In this document: positions 17,020 through 24,526 of the stretch, piece by piece
Position numbering within the stretch: position 1 is the first letter of the stretch
Layout of the letters: the number at the start of each line of letters is the position of its first letter
From: an uncultured Bacilli bacterium
GTDB taxonomy: Bacteria; Bacillota_I; Bacilli_A; RF39; UBA660
Assembly (NCBI GenBank): GCA_934149245.1
Contig: CAKPER010000007.1
Location: 1-52,773 of the forward strand
Length of the DNA stretch: 52,773 nucleotides
Direction: 5' to 3'
The notes under the pieces: model-generated
Database searches by the model: none
Told to the model about the DNA's origin: nothing
The model's input: only the letters and a program-made list of their open reading frames with translations
Program-made: the position numbers and the translations under genes

Positions 17020-18149
17020 TTTTTCTTCCTCAAAATCAATGATTTATTTTTAACCCAAGCTTCACTAATTTTAGGAGACTCATAAAAATTAGCATCTACA
17101 GTATATCCTGTCAACCACTTAATAACTCTAACATCAGATGTTGTAAGCGGTTGTGAAATATGTATAATATTCCCACTAATATGAGCACAATCTTCTGTAG
17201 GAAATTCACAAATACCTTTTTGTTTTAATATACATACATGATTTTTCTTATTTATTATTTCATACTCAAAAGGTATAATATCATGTAAATCATTTTCAAC
17301 TGGTAAATTATTTTTAAAAGTTTTGCATTTTTCTTGCATAATACAATTATTACATCCTAATTCAGATGGTCTATAATAATGTGCATTATAATCTCGAGGT
17401 AAATCGTGAACATAAGAGAATAAACAAGAAGTTTTCCTAAATACAGGAACGTTGTAACTACGTGCCATTTTTTCAAACAATTCCATTATTTTTGAATCAA
17501 TTATTTTTTTATGACCAAATTTATAACCTGGATATGGTCGTAAATCTATTCCTTGTTCTTGCCAAATTTTTACACTCTCTGGTTTTCCTTGCAATCCTGA
17601 ATAGCCAATTGCTAAATTATACTCCTTTGCCAAGCTAAATACCCTATCGAATGCTTCTGCACTATCATTAATATTATAAATAATTGGTCTGTATTCTATT
17701 GAATATTTATAATTATTTTTTCTTTTCTTAGTTTCTTTTAGGTTATTTTCAAATCGTTCCATAGTATTACCATCTAAAGGTGAATCAACACCAAAAGTAG
17801 AAAAAGCAATATGTAAATCTAAATTAAATTCTACATCTGGAAATTTTGAAAAATCTCCTTTAGTAATAATAACTACAGGACCTTTATGTTTAGCTTTCTC
17901 TAATCTTTTTAAATAGTTAATAGTATTATCTATTTGTAATAAAGGATCACCATAAAATAAATTTACTGCAACAGGAATATTTGTAAAATTAGGATTAATC
18001 TCGCTAGGTAAAATATTATAGTGTTTTTCTTCATATTTTTCTCCGTTTAATCTGCAATATTTACAATCGTAACAATAATCAAGTGTATCACCTAATAGAT
18101 AAAATGATTTTGCTATTATTGCTAAATCAGTTGTTTTTAAATTCTCCAT
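17016..18149 (-). CDS. radical-SAM-like Fe-S protein with extra cysteine clusters
   Basis: 377 residues. Near the N-terminus YCYDCKYCR gives C26-x2-C29-x2-C32; the canonical radical SAM motif is CX3CX2C, so this has one residue fewer in the first gap. Then come NLFYGDPLLQ (compare the GGEP-type motif that contacts SAM) and a strand VVIITKGDF. The C-terminal third has CNNCIMQEKC (CX2CX5C) and further Cys residues near 320-340, fit for an auxiliary cluster or zinc. Overall it resembles radical SAM enzymes of the spore photoproduct lyase kind, but I cannot name a substrate. The ATG at 18149 has AAGGAGG five bases upstream. It is coupled to the HAD gene and follows the LysR gene; a -10 TATAAT lies at 18170-18175. 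Confidence 0.65.
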   Translation of the reverse strand: MENLKTTDLAIIAKSFYLLGDTLDYCYDCKYCRLNGEKYEEKHYNILPSEINPNFTNIPVAVNLFYGDPLLQIDNTINYLKRLEKAKHKGPVVIITKGDFSKFPDVEFNLDLHIAFSTFGVDSPLDGNTMERFENNLKETKKRKNNYKYSIEYRPIIYNINDSAEAFDRVFSLAKEYNLAIGYSGLQGKPESVKIWQEQGIDLRPYPGYKFGHKKIIDSKIMELFEKMARSYNVPVFRKTSCLFSYVHDLPRDYNAHYYRPSELGCNNCIMQEKCKTFKNNLPVENDLHDIIPFEYEIINKKNHVCILKQKGICEFPTEDCAHISGNIIHISQPLTTSDVRVIKWLTGYTVDANFYESPKISEAWVKNKSLILRKKK

Positions 18150-18225
18150 ATTTTCCTCCTTCGTTTTCAATTATAACATTAAAAATTCTAATTAAAACCT
18201 CTCATTTTTTCATGAGTGATATGAA

Positions 18226-18235
18226 ATGAATTCAT
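18226..18235. promoter_or_regulatory. ATGAATTCAT palindrome between lysR and the radical-SAM-like gene
   Basis: A perfect 10-bp palindrome just after the LysR stop and about 77 bases upstream of the radical-SAM-like start. Position and shape would suit a regulator site; ownership by the adjacent LysR is inference. Confidence 0.25.
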
Positions 18236-18237
18236 GC

Positions 18238-19143
18238 TTAATTAATATTAATTTTTAGATAGTTTTCTATAAAAAATTTAGGCGCTATTGTCAAGTATTT
18301 TTCAATATATACTAAATTAATCATAATCTTTGGTAATTTATCTTTTATATCAATAATTTGGAAATCCCCATTTTCAACATTATCCTTTATCACATCATAT
18401 ATAATATATCCTATACCTAAATCCTTTTTTATAGAGCCAGCAATCATTTCGCTTGTGTGAATATTTATAACATTATTTAATTCTATATTATTCTTTTCAA
18501 AAATTTTATCTAATTGTCTTCTGTTATCAGTTCCTTTAATTGGCAAAACCAAAGGATAATTAGCTAAATCTTTAATTGTTTTGATTTTGCCAACATCAAT
18601 AGAAGTATCAGATTTTGCAACGAAGCAATTTTTAACCTCTACTAATGGTCGAATTATAATATTATCGATTTTAGCATTAATTGGAGAGGTATCAATTATA
18701 AAATCTATTTCATGTCGCTCTAACAACTTTAATAATTGAGTTGTCGTTTTACTTATGATTGTTATTTCAATATTAGGATATTTTTTATGAAATTTAGTAA
18801 TATCTTCAAATATGTAAAATGAACCTATTTGTGAAGGAACGCCAATTGATATTTTACCTTTATTTAAAGTTTTACTTTCTATCATTGTTCTTTCAGCAGT
18901 AACTAAATTATTAAAAGCTTCTTCAACATAAAAAAAAAGTTCTTCACCCTTTTCAGTTAATTTAACACCTTTAGAGCTTCTATAGAATAAGTTTGTATTT
19001 AAGTCTAACTCTAATTTTTTTATAGCTTTACTTACTGCAGATTGTGTAATAAATAATTTTTTAGAGGCACTAGATATACTTTCACTTAAAGCAACCTCAT
19101 AAAATATTCTATATAAATTTAAATTAATATCACTTTTATACAT
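18238..19143 (-). CDS. LysR-family transcriptional regulator
   Basis: 301 residues. N-terminal winged helix-turn-helix (about 5-64: LYRIFYEVALSESISSASKKL, then FITQSAVSKAIKKLE and the wing LFYRSSKGVKLT), then a periplasmic-binding-protein-like effector domain. LysR proteins bind DNA as tetramers and answer a small ligand, often one made by the genes they control. Unusually it is co-directional with, and upstream of, its presumed targets (radical-SAM-like and HAD genes). The ATG at 19143 has GGGGGA six bases upstream; the TTG at 19161 precedes that site. Confidence 0.9.
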   Translation of the reverse strand: MYKSDINLNLYRIFYEVALSESISSASKKLFITQSAVSKAIKKLELDLNTNLFYRSSKGVKLTEKGEELFFYVEEAFNNLVTAERTMIESKTLNKGKISIGVPSQIGSFYIFEDITKFHKKYPNIEITIISKTTTQLLKLLERHEIDFIIDTSPINAKIDNIIIRPLVEVKNCFVAKSDTSIDVGKIKTIKDLANYPLVLPIKGTDNRRQLDKIFEKNNIELNNVINIHTSEMIAGSIKKDLGIGYIIYDVIKDNVENGDFQIIDIKDKLPKIMINLVYIEKYLTIAPKFFIENYLKININ

Positions 19144-19237
19144 AATTAATCCCCCAATCAATTAGCTGATATTATATCATAAAAAGATAGTTTTTTGACA
19201 ACAAATTATTTAAGTAATTAGAAATATTATAAAAAAA

Positions 19238-19357
19238 TTGGTCAAGAAAAATTAAATGATATTGCTAAATTAAACTTTAAAAATACTGAATGCATAATAA
19301 ATTAATTTAAAAGTAGTGTCCACTCATTAATAAGCACTGCTTTTTATTATATATATA
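19238..19357 (+). repeat. direct repeat, right copy: displaced rnhC 3' end plus terminator
   Basis: It repeats 16084-16205: GQEKLNDIAKLNFKNTE.IIN with Arg changed to Cys (cgc to tgc), the TAA stop, and a terminator that still folds although several stem bases changed. No rnhC sequence precedes it, so it is a detached 3' end. It marks the right edge of a 3.1-kb insert. The drift in this copy fits loss of coding constraint. Confidence 0.9.
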
Positions 19358-19424
19358 TTCTTTTTATTAAGTCATCTGAAAATAAAATTTTTCTACTTTC
19401 CATATCTACTTTAATATTGCTCAC
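19347..19424 (-). pseudogene. 25-codon 5' gene stub next to the right repeat
   Basis: GTG at 19424 with GGGGGAA six bases upstream starts a 25-codon frame (VSNIKVDMESRKILFSDD...) that runs leftward into the T-run of the right repeat and stops there. A good ribosome binding site on so short a frame suggests the 5' stub of a gene truncated when the insert formed. It may also be a random short frame. Confidence 0.35.
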
Positions 19425-19476
19425 AACTTCTTCCCCCTTATTAAATTTCAATCATGTTTTTTTCAAAAAGTGAACA

Positions 19477-20079
19477 TTAAAAATCTCGATTTTTCAAATA
19501 TTTTTCTACCATCTCTATCGTTTTTCTTCTAGGACTTATAGCAAGCTTTTCATTTATAGATAATTCCGCCAACGTCTTACCATTTGATAGCTCAAATATT
19601 TCATCAAACCCAAAGCCGTTTTGCCCACGTGGCGAAAAGCTTAATCTTCCATCAAGAGTATAACTGAATGTTTTTGTAAATTCTTTTGCTTTTAATGCTA
19701 TAGCATTCGTATAATGACATCCCCTCTTCTTAACAGCAACATTACCAACTTTTTTTAGTAATTCCATATTTTTTATATGATCTGAGGCATCTAACCATCT
19801 AGCAGTATTTACTCCTGGAAAACCACCTAATACATCTATTGTAATACCAGAGTCATCAGCAATATAGATATATTCGTCTCCTACTTGATCATAAAGACAA
19901 TTTACTTTTTCTAAAGCATTAAGTTCAAATGTATCTTGTGTTTCAGTAATAATAAGTTTTTTACCAATAAAATTCTCTAACTCTTCTAAAGTAATAATTT
20001 CATAATCAGAAAGTATTTCTTTAATCTCTGCAATTTTTCCCTTATTACTACTAACAACCACTATCTTTTTCTTTATCAT
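19477..20079 (-). CDS. rdgB: non-canonical purine NTP pyrophosphatase (RdgB/HAM1)
   Basis: 200 residues. N-terminal SSNKGKIAEIKEIL (the family's T/S-x-N-x-x-K), central YIADDSGITIDVLGGFPG (the D-D-S-G motif), and GQNGFGFDEIF (family GxxGFGYDPIF). It hydrolyses dITP/XTP to monophosphates and keeps deaminated purines out of DNA. The ATG has GGGTGA seven bases upstream. It stands alone just right of the insert, with a promoter at 20183-20211 and a roughly 100-base leader. Confidence 0.95.
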   Translation of the reverse strand: MIKKKIVVVSSNKGKIAEIKEILSDYEIITLEELENFIGKKLIITETQDTFELNALEKVNCLYDQVGDEYIYIADDSGITIDVLGGFPGVNTARWLDASDHIKNMELLKKVGNVAVKKRGCHYTNAIALKAKEFTKTFSYTLDGRLSFSPRGQNGFGFDEIFELSNGKTLAELSINEKLAISPRRKTIEMVEKYLKNRDF

Positions 20080-20182
20080 AACTTAATCACCCTTCTATTC
20101 CACTTCCTAACATTTGCTTGAAATTTATATATTAACAAATTGTTTTTTTTTGCTAAACATTAACTCAAATACATTGGTTAAT
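20080..20182 (-). other. rdgB leader; nothing else seen in the 20080-20365 gap
   Basis: The untranslated leader from the promoter to rdgB contains a short ATTAAC/GTTAAT inverted repeat near its start and an imperfect AACA.TTTG/CAAATGTT stem before the ribosome binding site. Between 20212 and 20365 I see no gene and no clear signal. Confidence 0.3.
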
Positions 20183-20211
20183 ATTCTACAACTTTTTTCT
20201 ACCCAAGTCAA
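20183..20211 (-). promoter_or_regulatory. rdgB promoter
   Basis: Minus strand TTGACT (20206-20211), 17-base spacer, TAGAAT (20183-20188). Confidence 0.65.
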
Positions 20212-20365
20212 CAACAAGTAAAACATTAATACATAATACCTGAATTTTATTTCTCTTTTAGATTAATTTCACTTAAGCAATATAATTTTACCTTATCAAA
20301 AATTACCTTTATAATTAAAAGCAAGATAACTAATATAAGTATTTTTTATCAAATAAATATCCAAA

Positions 20366-20390
20366 GAAAAACATCCCATCTAAGGATGTA
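20366..20390 (-). terminator. trpS terminator
   Basis: On the minus strand ACATCC and GGATGT form a 6-bp stem around TTAGATG, followed by TTTTTC, about 75 bases after the trpS stop. Confidence 0.65.
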
Positions 20391-20463
20391 ACTTTAATAT
20401 TCATATCAAAATAAATTGATACCTAAACAACATTTATTAATCAACTCTAGATGCTAAATATAA

Positions 20464-21546
20464 TTATTTTGTTTTTTCTAATAATTCTTTCAAATACTCA
20501 TCACCATTAAAATAATTTATTTTCATTGCTTCCTTTACTTCATCTAAAGTTTGACGAGCCTTTTCTCTAGCCTTTTTTGTTCCTTCCTTCAAAACATTAT
20601 AAACATATTTTGGATTTTTAGCTAACTCTTCTCTTCTATCTCTTATTGGTTTTAATTCTTCTTGTAATATATCATTTAAAAATTTCTTTATCTTAACATC
20701 TCCTAATCCACCACGTCTATAATGCTCTTTTAACTCTTCTAAGCTTTTATATTCTGGTAAATACTTACTAAAAGAATCTTCCTTGCAAAATATATCTAAA
20801 TAAGTAAACACAACATTACCCTCTACACTTCCCGGATCTTCTACTCTTACATGATTAGGATCAGTATACATGGCAAAAACTTTCTTTCTTATTTCTTCAG
20901 GACTATCTTTTAAATATATACAATTACCTATTGATTTACTCATCTTAGCATTACCATCTGTTCCTACTAGTCTCTTTTCATTTTCTGACTCTGGTAAAAG
21001 AGCAGTTGGTTCTATCAATGTCTCACCATATATTGAATTAAATTTTCTAACTATTTCTCTAGCCTGCTCAAGCATTGGCAATTGATCATCACCAACAGGA
21101 ACAATATTAGCTTTAAAAGCCGTTATATCTGCTGTTTGACTTACTGGATAAGTAAAAAATCCTGCAGGAATACTCTCTTCAAAGCCCCTTAATTTTATTT
21201 CTTCTTTTACAGTTGGATTACGATGTAGTCTTGATACTGTAACTAAATTCATATAATAAAAAGTTAACTCTGTCAATTCTGGTACCTCAGATTGAATAAA
21301 ATAATTAACCTTATTAGGATCTATTCCACACGCTAAATTATCTAATGCCACCTCAAAAATATTATCTCTTACTTTTTTAGGATTATCAAAATTATCTGTC
21401 AAAGCCTGAGCATCTGCAGCAAATAAATACATCTCATCATAATTACCTTCATTTTGTAACTTTATTCTATTTCTTAAAGAACCAACATAATGCCCAATAT
21501 GTAATGGTCCAGTTGGCCTTTCACCAGTTAAAATTATATTACTCAT
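20464..21546 (-). CDS. trpS: tryptophanyl-tRNA synthetase
   Basis: 360 residues, full length for a bacterial TrpRS. Class I signatures: PLHIGHYVGSL with HIGH at 16-19 and KMSKS at 201-205. It charges tRNA-Trp in the cytoplasm. The ATG at 21546 has GAAGGAA upstream. It is preceded by its own promoter and a leader region with a 23-codon ORF and a terminator, described separately. The T-box features expected for a Bacillota trpS (AGGGTGGNACCGCG-type antiterminator) are not present. Confidence 0.97.
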   Translation of the reverse strand: MSNIILTGERPTGPLHIGHYVGSLRNRIKLQNEGNYDEMYLFAADAQALTDNFDNPKKVRDNIFEVALDNLACGIDPNKVNYFIQSEVPELTELTFYYMNLVTVSRLHRNPTVKEEIKLRGFEESIPAGFFTYPVSQTADITAFKANIVPVGDDQLPMLEQAREIVRKFNSIYGETLIEPTALLPESENEKRLVGTDGNAKMSKSIGNCIYLKDSPEEIRKKVFAMYTDPNHVRVEDPGSVEGNVVFTYLDIFCKEDSFSKYLPEYKSLEELKEHYRRGGLGDVKIKKFLNDILQEELKPIRDRREELAKNPKYVYNVLKEGTKKAREKARQTLDEVKEAMKINYFNGDEYLKELLEKTK

Positions 21547-21582
21547 TTTATTTCCTTCTTTCTATAAAAATAAATAATAAAA

Positions 21583-21647
21583 GACTTACCCCAAAGATAA
21601 GTCTCATTATTTCTTTACTAGAAAATAGACCTATCCTTGAATAAGTC
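21583..21647 (-). promoter_or_regulatory. trpS transcription attenuator (alternative hairpins 1:2, 2:3, 3:4)
   Basis: Four segments are read on the minus strand: region 1 GACTTAT (21641-21647), region 2 GATAGGTCT (21627-21635), region 3 AGACTTATC (21596-21604), region 4 TAAGTCT (21582-21588). Regions 1 and 3 share the same GACTTAT core, so region 2 can pair with either. 1:2 gives 7 bp (one G-U, loop TCAAGG), 2:3 gives 9 bp (one G-U), and 3:4 gives 7-8 bp with a 9-base loop followed by a run of T (TTTTATTATTTATTTTT), i.e. a terminator. Pairing 2:3 excludes 3:4. Region 1 begins six bases after the leader Trp codon, and region 2 lies just upstream of the leader stop. This is the geometry of ribosome-mediated attenuation. 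Confidence 0.8.
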
Positions 21648-21689
21648 AAAACGCCAAATAAAATTAATACTTCTACTACTTATTCTCAT
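21618..21689 (-). CDS. trpS leader peptide with one Trp codon
   Basis: A 23-codon ORF starts with ATG at 21689, with an AGAGGAG element upstream at slightly long spacing, and ends in TAG at 21618. It reads MRISSRSINFIWRFDLFKD and four more residues. Its single Trp codon (W12, TGG at 21654-21656) sits just before hairpin segment 1, and the stop lies just after segment 2. A ribosome waiting at W12 for charged tRNA-Trp would cover segment 1 and allow the 2:3 antiterminator. A ribosome at the stop would cover segment 2 and allow the terminator. The peptide itself needs no function. Confidence 0.75.
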   Translation of the reverse strand: MRISSRSINFIWRFDLFKDRSIF

Positions 21690-21713
21690 AATCTATTCTC
21701 TCCTCTCAAATTA

Positions 21714-21742
21714 ATTTTATAACGATTTATTTATCTTGTCAA
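21714..21742 (-). promoter_or_regulatory. trpS promoter
   Basis: Minus strand TTGACA (21737-21742), 17-base spacer, TAAAAT (21714-21719). It starts at the base after the relA TAA stop, so trpS is transcribed independently of relA. Confidence 0.85.
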
Positions 21743-23194
21743 TTACTTTACTTCCATATTTTTCTTATACTCTTTTATTTTTCTTTTAGCTTTAGATGTC
21801 TTTACTGAAGATAACCATTCTTCTTTTGGTCCAAGTTCAAAATTATTTTTAATAATTCTAATACGATCCTTGTTTTTTAGCTGTGTATTAGGACTAACTT
21901 CTTGATCGTTTACTATAATAGCTGCTATATTATTAGCCAAATCACTACGGATTTTATAAGCAAAATCTATAGGTGTTGCTCCTTTAGGAAGTTCTATAAC
22001 ATCTCCCTTAGGAGTATACACATATATTTTATCAGAAAACAACTCTGCCTTAACTTGCGTTACAAATTCCTTATTATCACCAAAAGATTTATTAATTTCA
22101 ACTAATGACTTAAAAAATTGACATTTATCTTTAAGATCAGCTTGCATTTTATAACGAGCCACTTCTTTATTAACATCCCAATAACCAGTTAAACCAAATT
22201 CTGCTATTTTATCCATTTCTCCCGTCTTTATTTGTGTTTGCACCAACCTACTTCCAGGGCCAAAAACAGTTGTATGAAGAGATTGATACATATTAGTTTT
22301 AGGATTAAAAATGTAATCTTTAAATTTACTGTTTATAGGATGGTATTTAGAATGTACTATTCCCAATGTTTGATAACATTCTTCAATATTATTAACTATT
22401 ATTTTTAGTGCTAACAAATCATGAATATCATCAATATTAAATCCTTTCTCCATTTTTTTATAAATACCATATATATTCTTAATTCTAATCTTTATATGGT
22501 GTGGTATATTTCTATCAGACATAATATTATTTATAGATTCTAACATTTCTATTAAAATATCTTCATTATTTTCTTTTATTTTTCCTTTAATTTCTTCTAT
22601 TTTTCTATATTTATCAGGATACAAATACTTAAGAGATAAATCTTCTAATTCATTTTTTATTTGATAAGCTCCTATATAATAAGCTATTGGTACATAAATT
22701 TCCATTGTTTCAAGAGAATTTTCTTTCTGTTTAAATTCACTTTTATATTGTAATGTTTGCATATTATGAAGTCTATCTGCTAGTTTAATAATTATTATTC
22801 TAACATCATTAGTTATACTAGTAATAATTTTTCTCGTATTAGCCATATTTTGCTCCTGCTTAGTAGAAAAGTTTAATTTACTAATCTTAGTAACACCATC
22901 CACCAAATTGGCAACTTCCCTATTAAAAATTTTCGCTATTTCTTCTTTTGTTATTTTAGTATCTTCCAATGTATCGTGTAAAAGACCTGCACATACTGTA
23001 TCTCTATCAGCATGCATAATAGCCAAAGTATATGCTACATTTAAAGGATGCATTATATATGCTTCCCCACTTTGTCGAAACTGGCCCTTATGCAAACTAT
23101 CAGCATAAAAATAAGCCTTTTTTACTACTTCTACCTCATCTGGATTATATTCTTCTACAACACTAATCAAATCATCAATCGTCAAATTCTTCAT
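21743..23194 (-). CDS. relA: RelA/SpoT homologue, short form (HD hydrolase, synthetase, TGS)
   Basis: 483 residues against about 730 for long Rel proteins. N-terminal HD hydrolase with H49 and HDTLED at 73-78 plus DRLHNMQTL; synthetase domain including the IHDLLALKIIV and MYQSLHTTVFGP segments; TGS domain with DKIYVYTPKGDVIELPKG. The helical, zinc-finger and ACT domains that follow TGS in long Rel are missing; the protein ends about 25 residues after TGS in a basic tail. It should make and degrade (p)ppGpp, but ribosome sensing through the C-terminal domains may be reduced. The ATG at 23194 has AGGAGG six bases upstream. A leader with its own ORF and a terminator precedes it. Confidence 0.93.
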   Translation of the reverse strand: MKNLTIDDLISVVEEYNPDEVEVVKKAYFYADSLHKGQFRQSGEAYIMHPLNVAYTLAIMHADRDTVCAGLLHDTLEDTKITKEEIAKIFNREVANLVDGVTKISKLNFSTKQEQNMANTRKIITSITNDVRIIIIKLADRLHNMQTLQYKSEFKQKENSLETMEIYVPIAYYIGAYQIKNELEDLSLKYLYPDKYRKIEEIKGKIKENNEDILIEMLESINNIMSDRNIPHHIKIRIKNIYGIYKKMEKGFNIDDIHDLLALKIIVNNIEECYQTLGIVHSKYHPINSKFKDYIFNPKTNMYQSLHTTVFGPGSRLVQTQIKTGEMDKIAEFGLTGYWDVNKEVARYKMQADLKDKCQFFKSLVEINKSFGDNKEFVTQVKAELFSDKIYVYTPKGDVIELPKGATPIDFAYKIRSDLANNIAAIIVNDQEVSPNTQLKNKDRIRIIKNNFELGPKEEWLSSVKTSKAKRKIKEYKKNMEVK

Positions 23195-23210
23195 AACTAT
23201 CCTCCTAAAA

Positions 23211-23253
23211 TAAAAAAACAGCATTCAAATATTTATTCACAATTATTTGAATA
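23211..23253 (-). terminator. intrinsic terminator in the relA leader
   Basis: On the minus strand a 9-bp stem (ATTCAAATA / TATTTGAAT, 12-base loop) is followed by GCTG and seven T, ending only about 7 bases before the relA AGGAGG. It overlaps the 3' end of the leader ORF (stop at 23243). Because the only promoter seen for relA is upstream of it, it must act as an attenuator, if it acts at all. Confidence 0.65.
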
Positions 23254-23359
23254 CCATTTTATTTTCTACACTATTAAAGAAAGAACATACCAAGACAGAA
23301 CATTCTATTTGAGAAAAGTTAAAATTTTCAACAAAAAATACATTTCTAAGCCTAATCAT
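23243..23359 (-). CDS. relA leader ORF (38 codons)
   Basis: ATG at 23359 with GAGG six bases upstream, a strong site. The peptide reads MIRLRNVFFVENFNFSQ, continues with IECSVLVCSFFNSVENK, and ends MVFK. It is rich in Phe (seven of 38) and has two Cys. The stop lies inside the 5' arm of the terminator stem, so a ribosome reading the ORF to the end would disturb that stem. AGAAAAG just upstream of the start can also pair with CTTTTCT inside the ORF. A leader-peptide role is inferred from placement. Confidence 0.55.
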   Translation of the reverse strand: MIRLRNVFFVENFNFSQIECSVLVCSFFNSVENKMVFK

Positions 23360-23388
23360 ATTCTTCCTCTTTTCTAATGTTTTTATAG

Positions 23389-23417
23389 ATTTTATAATAT
23401 ATTTTTGAGGTTGTCAA
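23389..23417 (-). promoter_or_regulatory. relA promoter
   Basis: Minus strand TTGACA (23412-23417), 17-base spacer, TAAAAT (23389-23394). It has the same hexamers and spacing as the trpS promoter and gives a leader of roughly 185 bases. Confidence 0.85.
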
Positions 23418-23446
23418 TAAAAATAATAGCATTTTCAATAAATTTT

Positions 23447-24415
23447 TTATTTATTAATAACAAAATTAGTAATAAAGTAAAATATTACTGCTAAAAATAT
23501 TAAAATTGCACACACTAAAAGAACTATCTTTCCTATATTACTACCATCTTTTTCATCAAAAAAATCATCATCAGTAAAATCTTTTTTAGAAAAATGATAT
23601 GAACTTGTAAAGAAATCACTATCTACTTTTGATTGTTCTTTTATAACATCTATATCACTAGTATCTGTATTCTTTGGAAAAAAGTCTTGTTGCTTAGATG
23701 GCTGATTATCATCTTTTAATGAATTATCTATCTCTTCAGGATGTTTTTGAATAGTACTATCCGTTATAGGTTTTGTAACTATAGTATTCTCCGTTGGCTT
23801 TAAATCTGATAATAAATCTAAAGATAAATCATTATCAGGCATAACTTGATTAATCATTGGATCTAAAGATATATTTCTAGTACGATACTTCATCTCACGT
23901 GTTAAAGATAATTCATCCTGCTTTTCATTCTCGTTATCCCTATTATTTTCTAGGTTTATATCTGACACTTTTACCTCTTTAGGTTCATCATATTTCTGAC
24001 AAGCACGCTTTATATCAGAGATAGATAATTCTGATCCTTCTAAGGTAGATAGAATACTTTTACTATTTTTCATGATTTTATTTTCAGGCTCTTTTATTTT
24101 ATTATTTTCATACTTTGCTTTCTCAAGTAATTTATTAATATCATATATTTTCTTATCAGATATATTACTTTTCTTCTTTTCTAATAACTCCAAATCAATT
24201 TCGTTAGTAAATGTTCTCTTTTTTTCTTCTTTTTTATTTAACATTTCTTTTAGTTTTTCCATATCTATCTCATTTGTATTAGACTCTACAGGTAAATTAT
24301 CAAAATCTTGATAATTGTCTTCTATTTGTTGATATAATCTAGCATTACGATTAGATCTAGACATGGTAGCTCTAGAATTATCACCACTAAAATGTTTATC
24401 TACTCTACTCTCCAC
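23447..24415 (-). CDS. unknown acidic protein with C-terminal membrane anchor
   Basis: 322 residues. A hydrophilic, charge- and Asn-rich cytoplasmic part of about 295 residues has predicted helices with coiled-coil character around 50-105. One membrane helix (about 297-318) ends three or four residues before the C-terminus, so the protein is tail-anchored or has a tiny outer tail. No known domain recognised. The start is GTG at 24415 with GAGGTG five bases upstream. The gene follows another tail-anchored protein gene on the same strand but a terminator lies between them. Confidence 0.65.
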   Translation of the reverse strand: MESRVDKHFSGDNSRATMSRSNRNARLYQQIEDNYQDFDNLPVESNTNEIDMEKLKEMLNKKEEKKRTFTNEIDLELLEKKKSNISDKKIYDINKLLEKAKYENNKIKEPENKIMKNSKSILSTLEGSELSISDIKRACQKYDEPKEVKVSDINLENNRDNENEKQDELSLTREMKYRTRNISLDPMINQVMPDNDLSLDLLSDLKPTENTIVTKPITDSTIQKHPEEIDNSLKDDNQPSKQQDFFPKNTDTSDIDVIKEQSKVDSDFFTSSYHFSKKDFTDDDFFDEKDGSNIGKIVLLVCAILIFLAVIFYFITNFVINK

Positions 24416-24477
24416 ACTAACACCTCATATCTTATATATATAATAACATAATTATTATTATTATTAAAGTATAAAAC

Positions 24478-24519
24478 TTAACTAAAAATAAAATAATGGT
24501 TAAATTTTTAATTAACCAT
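24478..24519 (-). terminator. terminator after the 24.5-kb tail-anchored gene
   Basis: Minus strand ATGGTTAA / TTAACCAT, 8-bp stem with 8-base loop, then TATTTTATTTTTAG. Confidence 0.65.
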
Positions 24520-24526
24520 ATATATT

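Noticed and set aside
21547..21720. T-box riboswitch upstream of trpS
   Set aside because: No AGGGTGGNACCGCG-type element, no long specifier stem; the leader is under 180 bases and is explained by a leader ORF with alternative hairpins.
23048..23377. Plus-strand open frame of about 109 codons
   Set aside because: It lies opposite relA and its leader, has no ribosome binding site, and its composition is that of an antisense shadow.
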